Assembly: GCA_032209605.1 (NCBI GenBank)
Contig: JASFXZ010000016.1
Span: 3,968,001-4,032,000 of the forward strand
Reading direction: 5' to 3'
DNA: 64,000 nt
Origin: Mactromeris polynyma
Lineage: Eukaryota; Mollusca; Bivalvia; Venerida; Mactridae
Position numbers and translations under genes: made by a program. This document shows, one piece after another, positions 23,438 through 37,564 of this stretch. Positions within the stretch are counted from its first letter, which is position 1, and each line of letters starts with the position of its first letter. The notes beneath the pieces are model-generated. The model worked only from the letters and a program-made list of their open reading frames with translations, did not search any database and had not been told where the DNA came from.

Positions 23438-25405
23438 GTTTTAATGATCTAGAGGTAAACGTATGTTAAAAAGTTAGTCCACTTACCTTTTTTCTCAATT
23501 GTATGGTTATCTTACGTCGTACCGATAACCTATCCACCAAGTTTTACGGTAATATATCTGATGTGATGAAAAATCGATTTCATTGTGTGTCACTAGGACG
23601 ATTATTTCCAGAAATAAAGATTGAATCGACACAACAGTACCAGAGTTATTGCCCCTTTTCTCTATCCGATGCCATTGTATGGTTTCTGACCATGGGTTGT
23701 AATTTGGTTTTACATGCAAAAGGTCAGAGCTGCTTCCCAACAAATGTGCTGAAAATCATCAAATTGTTCGGGTATCTGCGCGTGTGTGTTTTAATGACAT
23801 TCTCCTAACGATGAGTGATGTGTGTATTTAGTTCGATAATGTAAGTGGAAGTAAATGGACCAGTCTCCTCCACAGTTGTGTCCCATCATTGTTTGATAGA
23901 CACGTGTTTTGTAGTTCCTGTATTATAACGTCTCATTGTCATACTACATGTACTTATACAATTTCTAATCGTTGTATCTTGTTGCTACATCTAATAATCT
24001 TTACATTTATTATGTCGGCTGAAACATTTTAACTTTGCTTAATGCTCTGAATCAATGTTACTGTTGTTGCTTCTCTTGTTGTTTAGAGATCTTGCGTTCA
24101 CTGTACTGTCTTGCAGAACCAGTAACTTCGAAATTATCCAACAAAAAAGTCAAGTGGACTTTCAGTACATAAACATTTACTATATACAACATCGCATTGT
24201 AACATAATTGAATAGACACTTGACAATAAATATAAAAATACAAGATATTTCAAAAAACATGACAACAAAACTTAAACAACAACATTGAAAAAAACATAAA
24301 AGACATGGTATTTTGAAAACATGTTACAAAACTTCTGTCTTTGACAGAACAATGATTCTTTGTGTCCATGTTTTAGAGACAGTAACAGACTACCCAGCAA
24401 GCAAGCAATTATATGGGACCCGTATGGGTTGTATCTGGGTAAGCCCTGTGTTCGTTACATAAATGGAGCCCACCTGGACCCACATTGGTATAATACTATT
24501 ATTAGCACGGTAATGTCAGCATTAGGTAAATGCAAATAATCATTTCCATTAATTTAAGAAATATTAATTATCACTTTTCTATGGCAATATCGTCCAATGA
24601 GGACAGTACAAACTCTAAGATGTGTCCGCGTGTGCACGTAATGAAAACGTTGGTTCTAGGAAGTACGAATACTGTTTTACTGGATGGTTTCACTGAAGTC
24701 TATTTACACAGAAATAATTGAATATTATAACTGAATATTACAATTAATGAACATGCCTGGTTGCAATACATATGCATTCAAACATACAAAATGTTCCTCA
24801 CGCGAATATCTTGAACTTAAGTTACAACCAAGCTCAATAATTTGTACGTGGCCGACTTGAGACAAGTTTGAATGAGCTATAAGATAGGACAGACTAATAA
24901 AAATGTCGATGACTGTCCTGAGATTATTGACATTGTAATAGGGCACTCTTGTAATCTTTACATCATAGCTATAGAAATTCTGAAACATCCACAAACATTT
25001 CCGATCAGTTATATTCCTTAATGTTTTTACTTCATAAAAAACGAGTCTATGTAACGATATTAAACGACTCGCGAGTGACATACAGATACAGCCATCTTGT
25101 TTCATCATTTGTTAACTTTGAAGCGCATGTCATTATAGCATCGTCACCATGAACTGCTGTATATTCAGTGTTCATTTCACAATTACAATGGCTCCTTTGA
25201 AACACTTTTCTAAACTTTTAAACGTATTTTAAATCGTTACCATTAATTGTCAGGATCGGTTGAAACTTTTGGCACTGTGTTTCTAGGCGACCAGTGACAC
25301 GTTCTGGTCTTCAGACTCTCAGAGAAGAAGTGACCCTACGCCAAGAATGCTTTCATATTCCATTGTTTGGCTTCTACATCTTTTTTCATTTTCTCGTTAC
25401 TTTTT
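23438..25405. other. foxF 3' side, noncoding
   Basis: Downstream of the foxF stop codon on the - strand. The first AATAAA I see on that strand is at 24011-24006, which would give a 3' UTR of about 1.4 kb. The - strand open frame at 24725-25108 would lie inside that UTR and has no family match. The + and - frames at 23503-23808 overlap each other and are not supported. Confidence 0.4.
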
Positions 25406-25536
25406 TCACATCACACATTTCTCGTAATACGGTGTATGATTCAAGGAAGTGCTCATGGCGTTTGTTCCGTATCCAAAGTATGGTTTTCGATCACATGTTG
25501 AGCTCTGTGTATACTGCTGGGACGGGAGACGCATTC
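25406..25536 (-). CDS. foxF: foxF exon 2 (conserved C-terminus)
   Basis: The acceptor is ctgtattttcag before 25536. The exon starts in the phase that exon 1 requires: one base from exon 1 plus GA gives Gly. It encodes 42 further residues and a TGA at 25408-25406. The similarity to the FoxF C-terminal block, the correct phase and strand, and the immediate stop make this assignment strong. Introns of this size are common in such genomes. Confidence 0.88.
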
Positions 25537-28500
25537 CTGAAAATACAGAAACATGGTGGTTACTTCAACGTATCATTTTTTCATAGTTTACAGCGTTACT
25601 TTAATTTCAAATACGCTCGGTACATTTAAGACGCACAATGCAGTTGTTATCAAACATGGACAAACAAAAGTACTTCCCACGATTTATTTTCAGGTTTGCG
25701 CGACACATACCAGTACATTTTATTATGTTCAATAGGTATCTCATAAAAAGTTAGTTCCATAATGCAATAAAATATATTAACAAAACCATTCCAGGTCATT
25801 TACTGTGCAGTACATTAGGCCATTTGGTTCTGTAATGATTGAGAGCATTATTAGAGCGATGAAACAACGCTCATTTGGACACGGTGATAGTAGTGGACAG
25901 AACATTTCATTGATAGACGAAATGTTCTATTTTACACCCGTAAAGATTTATCACGCATATTCATGAAACGGTGTTTTGATTATGATTTTTTGGAGTTTTA
26001 AGATTGATTCTTCTTCGAAATAGCACAAATTAGATGTTTGAATTTTGCTACGTTTAATGTTTTTGCTCGGCGTCTGAGTGCGCAATATCTTTACAAGACA
26101 AGAAAATGAAACTGTTTGATGTATATACATTGGTCTGAGCTTCTGAAAATTTAAGCATATCTTATCGAACTAATCTTAAATCTTTCAAATTCTCTTTATG
26201 AAGTGTTGAAAAATTCGAAATGCATTAAGACAGTTAACACGACCTGTATTTTTAATCGGGTCAGACATATAGTTCACCAAACGTTACATGAGTTTCACAC
26301 ATGACTTAGGAGACGCGCTTGAATCGTTAGGTATTACAAAAACTCATACTTATTTGCATATTCGACTAGTATCAACTATTTGACTCGTTGTATCGTCAAT
26401 CCTATTAAATTAATGATCGCATGATATTCTAGAGCGCGTTTCGGCATTGATATTTTTAAAGATGTATCTGGCTCATATGAACATAAACTGTTTGGATTGG
26501 CTTCTTCCAGTATTGTTGTCATATTGGCTAAAACATCTCTAATAAGAACCATTACAATATTTAACCAATTGAATATATTTTTATACCATATTACTAACAG
26601 ACGTATATGTGCTTTATGTGTTTTCCATTCAATAAAAAAATATTGCTAACAGACAAAAGTTGTAAAATTGCCTGATTGTTAAAAAAGTTTTTTGAATTTT
26701 TTGATGTACAAATATCTTTCTTCAACAAATACGTATCAATACATTGAGTTCATTATTTCTTAATGCATGTTTATTGATGTTTTAACTATAGGAAATTTAT
26801 TTTTCATGTTTGTTTAGGTAAAGAATTGAACAAAAAATGAGCATAATATATCTTTAAGATTACACTATGTTATATACGATAGCAAACCATTAAACAATCG
26901 TTGCAATAGCTTGTATTTTCTGTTTATTATATTGATATTTTCTTGGTATGATGGGATGTAAGAGATTGCAATAGGGTAAAAACGCAAAGGCTTCAACATG
27001 TGCATATTAAATCGATTTCATAATTAAGAAATATATATGAGCTGCACCACAACAAAACCTGTATGAGTGACCAAAAGGTTTCCGCGTTTTTACATTTGCT
27101 AACAGGTTTATGTTTCAACTTTCATTTAATACCAAGGGTATTAAAATCGGACCTCCAGGTTTCTTTAAATAGCAATTCTAATATTAAGAACAAGATGCAA
27201 AGTAAGCTACAAAATGATGACAATGCGTCAGAATATAAATAATTCTCCAAAAATTAGTTCAGCTCATCAAATGAAAAAATCACAAATCATGCTTATAAAT
27301 ATTTCCTCGCTCGTTTAATTCTATAAATCACAATTACGCCTCCAAAACATAGTATGTGTCGTCAAAACTTTGATTGGAAAAAACTCGACGTCATAACCAA
27401 CGTCACTAATACAGGTTTTGTCATGGTAGCGCTCATATATATATGTTATTTAATTGATTTCATTTGCCAACACGACATGTAATTCATGTAGCGATGTGGA
27501 TAAATGACCAGAGCTGATGAGTGAGCCTCGTCTTCATTAACATTCGCGCATAACTGACCACTTTTCACCACTTATCGCTAATTTCCATGTGAACAGATAC
27601 ACTTCATCTTTGCTTTGGAAGCAAGTTAGATATAATCCCCTGAAGACGTGATCAACTATAGTTACCGAACGATCTGATGACGGAATGATACGATTCATTT
27701 GTGGAATTTCCAACGAAAATATTTATTCACCGTTTTGCTAACACAGTGCTTTGTAACTGAGAATCTACCGATGTAATCTACTACATTTCGGAGAAAGAAA
27801 AATCTCCGAATCTTCCCATGTATTAAAATGTGTTTTGAAAGCATGTGGAAATGTTATCGAAGACGTTTTTCTTACGAAATTAGCAAAAGTTGTGAAAAAG
27901 TTCCGGATTTTTTATAAGAAAATTTTCGAAACTTACGGAAGGATGGAAACGTTCGATTTATTCCTAATTGGTAGTGTTTTAAGTTTTGATTTGAAAAAAA
28001 ACAACACAATTTCTATTGATAGCATTAACTATAACGATATTTCAAATGCATTCCGTCACTATTTACACATTTATGTTATTGTAATTGACCTAATATACAT
28101 GTAATCACTGGAGTTGTGGTTAGGTATATTTCAGACAAATACTGGTTTTAATTAAAAAGACTTAACAATTTGATAACTAATTCAATTAATTACTTTTTGA
28201 AATTTTACTGTTATTATTAACCGGAAAACATCATGGAATAAAGAAAAGTTTAAATTTCCTTTGGTGAAATGGTTTCCTGTGTTCAGAATCCTTTACCCCT
28301 AAACCACCATCTACCCCTAAACCACCATCTACCCCTAAACCACCATCACGCCCTATGTTTAAATTAAATGTATTATGTTGCGTAAAAGTAGAATTATTGA
28401 CCGAAGTCTTTATTCTCATCGTAATACATTCAAATATTATATAATGATACTATTATATACAGTCACACATGTACTAGGCCGTTCCATGATGGAAGTATAA

Positions 28501-31500
28501 GAGATTATTGCACAATATTCTTTACACAATCATATTTTGTTTTAAGAACAGAACAGAAAATACATTTTATGTTGGCTTTAAACAATATGTTTCTCATCCA
28601 TTACATAAATAAATACATATAAAAACTTATAACGTCAAAGTCATATTTATATGGTACCGTCATTAAACTCTGAGATAATATTGCTCTGTCTTTCATACAG
28701 TGTGTATATTACAACCTCACTTGAAGACCACCTAGAAAAATCAGAACACCTCAATAATAAGACCACCTCAAATTAAGAACACAATCTTCAAGTCCATTTT
28801 CTCTATTTTGCTCTTTATTCAATCTCAATATTAGGACCACCTCAACAATAAGACCAGTTTCAAGAATCCCAAGGGTGGTTGTATTATTGAGGTTTTACTG
28901 TTCTATGCAAGTGAAATGATGTGATACATTAATTGTCTGTGCCTTACAACAAACACAAGGACTACTTTGGAAATAAGAGTCCACTTGTTTGAATTATCAT
29001 TAATGTTGGTGTGCATGTCATGTTTCTTCGTACTCATAGTGTATTAAATTTTGTAAATTTTGATTATGCTCATGTTATTTTAATGACCATGTACTATTTA
29101 TTATCCTGTTACCGAAATAAATCTCTATATATGTATCTATATTACAAACGTATAAAATAAAACATCCCTGATAGATATCGCTACCTAATTATTGCTCAGC
29201 TAGACTCTAACTTCACTTCAATATACTTGCACAAAAATATTCGCAAAATCATATGAAGTCGGTGAAACTATTCGATTCTAACCATGCGTGCGTTTTTCCG
29301 ACTGAGAATATAGCAATCTTGTGCTAATAAAATTGATATATGGGGATAGAAATTAAGTGAAGACATTTTATCAAATTGGTTTATATATTCTCGACATTTG
29401 GTTGTAAATATTTACAATGAAGCAACATTATGCTTGTTACTGGCTTGATTAGAGATTATCATTAAAACAAAATGTATGACTATATCGGAGTGGGGTGAGT
29501 TTGTGCAATTTAACAAGAAAACACACTTTGCATGTTTTATCAGAAAAATGTCAGTTATAGTTTTGGAAACGATTAGATATCGGTACGGGGTTACGGCTGT
29601 TAATATTTCTTTTAAAATAAAACTCTATCACGTAAACTGACGGTTGCGCGAATTTATTGCTTGTCTAGCACATAATGTGTGTATGTACGTCGTTACTTGA
29701 TGAACGGTGCGATATCCCAGCGGGGCCTAATTGCCACAAAACGCCATAAATCTTAACTTTGGTCAATGTACATTTTTTTTATATTTATCTCGTCAAGATT
29801 GAGCAAGATGTCCTTACTATTTACCTTGTGGATTGTATTATATAATTCGTGTAAATCGAATTTTCGGTCAAAATCCAAAAACGTTGAAGATTATTGATAC
29901 TAAAAAGTGTGGCGCATTTCTCAAAAAATGCTGAATTTGCACTTGAATTTGCGGAAGTAATGCAACTAATATCAAAATCAAAATCATAACAATTACATGT
30001 GCATGCATATCAACTACAAATTCGCCTAAATTCGTACTGATTTTATTTCAATTTCCCAACAATCGTACCATAGTTTAAACGTATAAGCCACATTAACCAG
30101 TATTCTAGTTCACTAATACATACTCACATATGAATGATTATAAATTAATCTTGTTAAACTTGGCATTTAAACGGTTGCATCATCGTATTTGTGTTCATCA
30201 ATTTTAAAATTAGTAAACGCTGTGTGCTCTAGATTTCTCGCGCAAACTCCCGGATATTCGCTGCACGTGCTAGCGCGTTCACCTGGGGTGTTGACAAGGG
30301 GCAATTGTTTACAGGGGCTAAATTAGTTCATACTTGAGTCATTAATGGGACTAATCAGCGATTTTACACGAGCAAATACCGAGGGAATTACGTGTCAAAA
30401 TTCTACATGCAGTCCGTATCACAAAGAGATTGTTGCAGGATAGTAAATACAGAGATCACTAAAGTACGCTGAATGTGTTTCTAAGCTCTTATTAAAGTAA
30501 TAGTATGCTCATTTCTTGTTCATTTGTTTACCTAAACAAACATGAACAATATCTTTCCTAAAGTTAAAACATCAATAAACATGCATTAACAAAGAATGAA
30601 CTCATAATGTATTGATCCGTATTTGTTGAAGAAAGATGTTTGTACATCGTAATATGTTTAAAAAATGGTTTTGTCGGTAAGTATATGGTAAAAAACACAT
30701 TGCAATGGTTCTTATTTGAGATGTTTTAGCCAACCAATGTAACAACAATACTGGATGAAGCCAATTCAAACATCTTATGTTCAGATGAGTCAGATACATC
30801 TTTAACCTATTCGTAAGAAATCACCAGACAATGAGTTATATATAAATTCCTAAATACTTTAGTTGTATACTCAAATGGTGTTCTAATTGATCAATACGTA
30901 TACTATCCTTATATTTTTCAAAATAAATACATAAAAATATCAATTAACTAAAATAGTTTTACATCACTCTTACCCAAAACACTATCTCCAGTTTGAAACT
31001 CAAAAGCCACGCATGGTTGTACCAAAATATGCCTATACAGATTTCTATAAAACAACCAGGACAATCAGATGGTGATCAATAAGAACAGCGTTTTAGTGTA
31101 TGATATAATATATTGTATCATTAGAAGTGGTTGATAAATGCATCTGCAATATTCAAACTAATGTCCAAATAATGTTGTATTCTGATATGAAAATATGTGA
31201 TTATGAATAAAAATAGAAGTCACTTTCATATACGATTGTCGTTAATTGAATTTATTGAGTAATTATGTAGACAGTTATACAATGTGCCACGTGGTGTTTA
31301 CGACTTAAACTTGACATGGGTGTATTCGGAACCTGACAGTGAACTTTGTTTTCATCTACATTAAAGCACTGGATGGCTATTGTGTCATAATGTAGTCTTC
31401 ATTGAGAGTCATGATTTCGAGGTAAACGGACCCAGTGATATTTTCATAATATAGAATTACATTTTGTTTAAAATATACAACAAATGTTTAAATTAGACGT

Positions 31501-34500
31501 TTTATCTGTCCAGGAAAAATCAACAGTATTTATAGTCAAGTATTTTAGGATTTTTTCCTTGGTGGGAGGATATGTTTGATTTAAATACAATGAGGAAAAT
31601 GATAACTGCAATGAATATACAACTGTGGTTGTTTTCAGTCTAATTGGTTTTTGCTAGGACGTGACATGGAGCGCATTATTTCGCGAATTAAACGATTCAG
31701 TGCATGCAATTTATTGTCATCCATTGAGATATATTTATGATATCGTACCTGGTAATTTATAGTGTTACAGAAAAAATATGAGAATTTCTCTATTTTCATG
31801 GAAAATTTAAGTTTTCACAGACAAGCAAAAACCTGCTTACTGGCCATAGGAAATAAAAGTAATAAACCAAAGAAGAATACATTAAAATGATTGATTCTCT
31901 GGAAATCACGTACAATCACGCGGGCACTTGGGAAAATATATGTCACCCGTCTCTCACTATCTTAATGTCTGCTTTACAGTGGCTGTCGCGAGATAACGTT
32001 TGTAAAGAGGTTATTTATTTGTTTGATAACTCGACTTACAAATGATAATAGAAACAAGTAACCGTTATCAGTGAATATCACGGTAATGCAATGTGTACGA
32101 ATGCACCGATATGTGCATAATCGGAATATCTCTGCGCGATTCGCTCGAAAGAAGAAAGAAAGTTGAAAAAAAATACGTCAACAAAAAAAAAACGCTGAAA
32201 TATACGACTAGTTAATCTCTAAAATGATCATATTTTATTTTCATTTTAATTTATGGTTGCTAAGAAATACAACGTTCCGTATGTCTGGAAAAAGTGAGCA
32301 ATAACAATATCAGTTCTGCCACACCTTTGTACCTCCATACATTGCTTAGATCAGGGCCCGGAATTAAAACGGATACTTACACTCAAATTTCAAAATATAC
32401 TCTTTTGAGTCTGATACTGACTCGTATTGAGTGTTAAAATGTACGATAATGTCAAATGAGTACCGAATATACTGTGTGGCCCATTTTCAAATCATTTCAA
32501 TTTAGATGGCAAAAATATTGCATAATTTGGACACTTCCGGTAATACAATGTATGCTCTTGCTGGGGAGGTTACTTTGATATTCAGTCAGTGAATCTTTTA
32601 TTGGTAACAGGGCGAGTTTTTTATTACTATGATAAGAAAATTGTGTTTTAAATATATTGTGGTTCAAACTCGCTGGTAAAATTATTAAAAACCTTACGTG
32701 AATGTTGCATTGTTTAAGATATTTTAAATTTTAAACATCATTACCAAGACATTACCAGAGACAAATCGCTTCACTGCGAGATCAATGTGTATGGAATGGT
32801 TCAATGTGGAGTGTCTGGTCTGTCTGGGAAATTATCCGACACTTTCCGATAAAATGTCTGCCGTTTTTTGGAATGTTGGTAAGGAATTTTGTCCGGTAGA
32901 CATTTATTGATAGGTATTTGCAGGACATTGATACAACATTTTGTCACTAGACATACAGTTTTTTTCAATGAACCATGATATATACTCAGTACATTTAAAA
33001 ACGCACATTTTTGTACCTGTGATATGTCTTTTAAATTAATTTTGATATGAAAATTGAATCGTTGATTGAAAGAAAATTTAGCGTAAATTGAAATAATATT
33101 ATGACATTTTCTTATCATGCATCCCTTGTTCATGAAATTTGAGAAATCTTACATATTGCGTTTTTAAATGTACTAAGTGTATGTTCAAGTATTTAAAAAT
33201 AGTTATACATATTTAGTCGTTAATTAATGCTACGCGGCGCATTTAGATTTTTTCGGAAAACTGTTTGAAATAAATATCTTTATCAAACACTATCAGATTT
33301 TCTACTAATTAATTCAGCTTAACAAGTGGGAAATACAAAATGGGCGAACTTGTGGTTAGACAGACTAACAATATACTCATTTGTGTGTTTTACGCATTAA
33401 TTTTTCGCAGGAATAATAAAAGTCAAGAGTTGAAACCGTCTTATCTATTGAAATGATATGGCGCATTCATAAGTTACAAAAAGGTTATTAACGACAACTA
33501 GTTTTCTGGGAAACTGTCAACAGGGGAACTTTCTAAGTATGATCGGCCATGATAAAGTCTTTGAGACGGCCCTTAGAAACGTTCTCGTAAAATTAACGAA
33601 GGAGTTTAATACACGCACGACGCCTTGAAAAACATTTCATTCAAAGCAAACAAAAAATAAAAAGCATTTAAACGCAAAACCGTAAAGTGAAAAATATGAA
33701 GCGGAAAATGTATAAAATGTACATGTATACGGTATTTGGTTTGTTCAAAATGTTCATATTCTTGCTAGTACATGAAGTGTTTATTTAATTACATGTAATT
33801 GTTGATTAACATACTTTTTAATACTCTCGTGTGATAGGCGATAGTCGTTAGTATGCAGGAATATTTGTAATTCCGAAGCCCTATAGGACATAACAGAAAC
33901 ATATTAGCAGTTAAATGATTTTTATAGTTTCTCGAAAACTTAGTAGACAAAAATTAGTTGAAGCTAAAAGATTAAAACGTGGCATACATATTCCATCCTT
34001 AATACTCATTCAGTCACGTGGCATTCAATCGAAATCAATAAAAATGAATAATTTTACCAATTAGCGGGTTAATGAGACCATGTCTAGATTTAGAATAATC
34101 AAAGCGTCCGTCGTACATTTCAGTTCCAAGAAATTCTGAAAATATCCGGACAGGACTTTTCAAAGACTCATTAAAAATAGTAAATGAAATGAGAAATAGG
34201 ATTTAAAGTATTATCAATACCAAGTCGGAGGTCGCCTTTGAGCCAATTTCGAGCTTTCAAAATATTAAATTGCAATTTAATTTCTGTACGCATTTCGATG
34301 TGAACCTCTTAAATGTTGGGATGAATTATGTTCCAGCTAACAAGCTACTGCAATAATATAATATAATCTGAAATATGATACATGAATTATTGCACCGATC
34401 ACACTAAAGTAACATTTACTTTCAAAACATCAAAATATAACGGGTCGTATTTCCCACATGGGTATAAAATTATATCTATTAATGCGCATACGGAGCGCGT

Positions 34501-37500
34501 GTATAGATAACACGTGCATGAAAAACACTCATTACGAAGAAATAATGTCAGAATTTATGACGGAAGTTTTAAGATATGTCGGCTAGGGTCGGGGTCTATC
34601 GAATTATATGTATCCACACAACGTAAGTGGTTGTGAAAAAACGTATTCAGAATTTCCAGTTTTTGTTCCGTTAGGGTGGAAAGAAAACTGACAAATGGTG
34701 TGGCGAATTTGCTGCCATGCGTCAATAATTTGTGAAGTCCTGGAATTCTACAGAATGTAAGACTAAAACTCAATACACTGATAAGTCGGCCATTTCTCTA
34801 AAATATTGAAAATAAATAAAGTGCCACTTTAGTAACAGAAGCAGACACGGCTTATTAAACAAACAAATATGAATTATTAAAAATGATTCTCTTTCTAAAC
34901 CAGGCGTCAAAACCAATGTCCATTTAACATCATTTATACAACATGATCAAGTCCCGTCTTTACATTTTAATGTTATATCAGTATATATAACAATCTTATG
35001 AGTATTATACAAGAGGCCTTTTAATTGTTGTATAGGGATTTTGGTGGATTTTAGTTACATACCGGATATCTGTGGGTTTTCTTTTGTTGTGAAATATATT
35101 TGATAAACTTGGATAATATAAAAAAGAGTCTTACAAAGCAGACACTATCGCAGAATTAGGGGTGTCAGTATTTTACTGTTTTATTAGTTCATTATTACCA
35201 AGACACGTTCTAGTAATAACGATTGTATCGGTTGTTTTACTTTTAACCACTCGTAGTAGTATTCGACAAATAAACTGTACATGCAGTCAATATAAAATCA
35301 TAATTGATCGATCAGAGAGTGAATCAAGTCAATAGTCAATCACCACGTCCAACATGTAATATACATGATTTATGAAATAAATTGGCAAATACATGTTTTT
35401 TCTCTTTAATAACGTCATATGATGTGTTTGTCCTCTAAAACCTTGCAGTAAATCCCCTGTTTTCTTTTTTTCTTCCGTTCGTTTCATGTTCTCATGTGAT
35501 GCATTATATAGCTTCTACTTTATATATGTGATTGAATGACGATGTACCATGTAAAAGTCAAAACAAATAAAATGTTCTGTTCTGTTCAAATTGCGTGTAT
35601 TAGATAGTATTGTGAGGATGGTAGTTGTTATATTTACCCTTATAACAAATTATACAAAATATTTATCAACATATTCCACTTTTATTGTATGAACCGGACC
35701 ACTGCAAACAATGTCGTCTAGCATAACAACTTCAATTATTGATTGGAAGCAGCTTAAGTTATAAAGTATTGTTATATATATGTATACACGAAGGGTTTCC
35801 GTAACTCTGGTTCTCGGTGACATACTGAACACCTCTCGTATGATTTAGCCTCTCAAATGTACTGCACTAATAATTTTGAGTTTTAGAAAGAAATAGACAG
35901 TTTGTATTAAAAATATTGTCCCGTTTTTCTACTTCCTTAATTGTCTTCAGTTGCTAAGTAGCGACTAATATTCGAATAAACCTTGTACATGTGTATATCG
36001 TAGTTACTCACATTTCGCGTACGTGCATTTGTGAATTCTGTATTTATAATGTATTATAATATAATCAAGTGAGCTATTTTACACAGTATACATGAAAATG
36101 AAGGTTACAATAGTTACAAGATATGACGTATAAACATACGCTGTTTGGTGTACAATACAATAAATAAATAATGATGTCATTAGAGAACCGAAAAGCACGC
36201 ATTTATAAAATTTGATTGATAAACTTTGGCCAATTTTGAATAATACAATAATTCATTTTCGTATTCATTTCCAAAATGTACTAGGGATATCCTAGTAAAT
36301 CGAAGAATTGTGTAGTAATTTTATTTCATGATAAATAAAATTTGATAGATATGTATACTGATCTGTTTTACATCAGTCTGTAAGAAAATCATCGTACTTT
36401 TATAACGTGTACTCAAAATGTTAAAAAATAAAAAAGTTTTCTTGAAAACTAACCTGCTAAGGCGAGATCCACGGGTTCTGATGTAGGTGCCGTGTTGTTC
36501 ACTTGGTACGGCGAGTGTTCACTACTGTTTGGTGACATGCTAGGGACCGAACCCGTACTTCCGGTCGGACTCATGGGTGGCTGTTTTAGGTAGCGTTGAC
36601 TTTGTGGTGCCCACTGAGACGTGAGATTGGATGCTACTTGGTTTGTTGTCATCTGATCTCTATCATACATCGATGGTATTGAACTAGAGACAGGCGGTAG
36701 TGGGTTAACGTTACCCATGTGAGCGTAATCAGTGTTCATATTTGACATGCCGTTTGTCATTGCACAATTGGGACCGAATCGCCCATTGACATTAACATTT
36801 ACGTTGAAACTACAACTAGCTAAGTTAGCACTATGTTGCTGCATAGAGTTTATAGAATTGTATCCTGGTTGTTGAAAACCAGTATTTGATGTCATTAGTG
36901 AGCTGTTTTCATAACTAGGAGCCGGATTCATACCGTATGTCATGTTCATAGCGGCCATATTGTTTTGATGAAATAGATCGTAGTGTGGTGTTAACATTGA
37001 TGAGGATGTTCCCATTCCATTCATATTGAACATTCCGAATGGTTTTAATCCCTGACACTTTCTCCTGAATCCCCTAGGGCGACGACGGAATGACCCCTCT
37101 TCGAACATGAATTCTGCGGATGGATCTATGGTCCAGTAATGGCCCTTTCCGGGTCTGCCGAGTCCCTTGGGTAGCTTAATGAAACATTCGTTTAGAGACA
37201 GATTATGTCTGACGGAATTCTTCCAACCTTGGTATGCACCTCTGAAGAACGGAAATCGTTGTTGTAAAAACTGGTAAATTTCGCTAAGTGTGCATCGTTT
37301 ATTTGGTGACGCTTGTATCGCCATGACGATCAACGCGATGTATGAATAGGGAGGCTTTTCCTGTCGTCTGACGCCAACTGCTGATTTCTTCTGTGATTTC
37401 TGACTATCAGAAGATTCAGACAAAGTCGTTGAGGTGGACGAAGCTTCTTCGCCATCGTCTGCGGCTTGATCATGAAGATTCGTCAACGAAGAATCGTCTA

Positions 37501-37564
37501 TGTCATCTAGATGATCTAAAGCATCTAAAGGCTTGATTTCCGGTGCTAGATGTGGTCCATCCAT
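25406..37564 (-). CDS. foxF: FoxF forkhead transcription factor, two exons
   Basis: Exon 1 is 37564-36454 and exon 2 is 25536-25406; the joined protein is 413 aa. The ATG has A at -3 and G at +4, with an in-frame TGA 30 bases upstream (37594-37592). The N-terminus is acidic and Ser-rich (residues 18-58). The forkhead domain spans about 69-163, from [15 protein letters not shown] through the recognition helix [15 protein letters not shown] (114-128) to the basic wing [21 protein letters not shown] and [17 protein letters not shown] mark the FoxF class. A Met/Asn/Ser-rich activation region follows, then EPVDLALAG. Exon 2 supplies [14 protein letters not shown] and YYEKCVM, equivalent to the CDRK block and the C-terminal CVM of vertebrate FoxF. 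The intron site near the C-terminus is as in vertebrate FoxF genes. FoxF is a nuclear activator of visceral mesoderm and muscle development downstream of Hedgehog/BMP in many animals. FoxC, FoxL1 and FoxQ1, often linked to it, are not seen in the window. Confidence 0.95.
28294..28347 (+). repeat. 18-bp minisatellite, three exact units
   Basis: Three identical tandem copies of TACCCCTAAACCACCATC lie within the foxF intron. On the - strand they read as a GGLGVD repeat in a short frame, which is not taken as coding. Confidence 0.9.
28709..28900. mobile_element. Pogo/Tigger-like MITE, copy 6 (foxF intron)
   Basis: Left part ACAACCTCACTTGAAGACCACC, in shortened form, and right end GAGGTTTTACTG flank the reversed core (TTTGCTCTTTATTCAA). 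The orientation is the same as copy 3. Confidence 0.7.
30260..30370. promoter_or_regulatory. Candidate intronic enhancer in foxF
   Basis: A GC-richer block in the AT-rich intron contains CACGTG (30264-30269), CACCTG (30280-30285), a forkhead core TGTTTAC (30306-30312) and homeobox-type TCATTAATGG and CTAATCAG sites. The forkhead site would allow autoregulation. The motifs are visible; their function is inference. Confidence 0.25.
36454..37564 (-). CDS. foxF: foxF exon 1 (forkhead domain)
   Basis: It encodes residues 1-370 and one base of codon 371. The donor reads gcag then gttagt at 36453. Without splicing the frame runs only one codon further to a TAG, so a naive ORF ends at 371 aa and lacks the conserved C-terminus. 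Confidence 0.95.

Larger units (their letters stand above)
25537..36453 (-). other. foxF intron, 10.9 kb
   Basis: The intron has a GT donor (36453-36452) and AG acceptor (25538-25537). It is AT-rich and contains a MITE (28709-28900), a three-unit 18-bp minisatellite (28294-28347) and a GC-richer block with transcription-factor-like sites (30260-30370). No other gene on either strand is supported; frames at 27835-28104, 30602-30799, 32801-33133 and 34555-34773 have no family match. Confidence 0.8.

Noticed and set aside
24725..25108. 127-codon - strand frame just after foxF
   Set aside because: It lies where the foxF 3' UTR is expected, has no family similarity and an AT-driven composition.
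31360..31440. A possible alternative last exon of foxF
   Set aside because: A short - strand reading with a stop exists, but there is no AG acceptor in the right place and no similarity to the FoxF C-terminus; 25406-25536 fits in phase and sequence.
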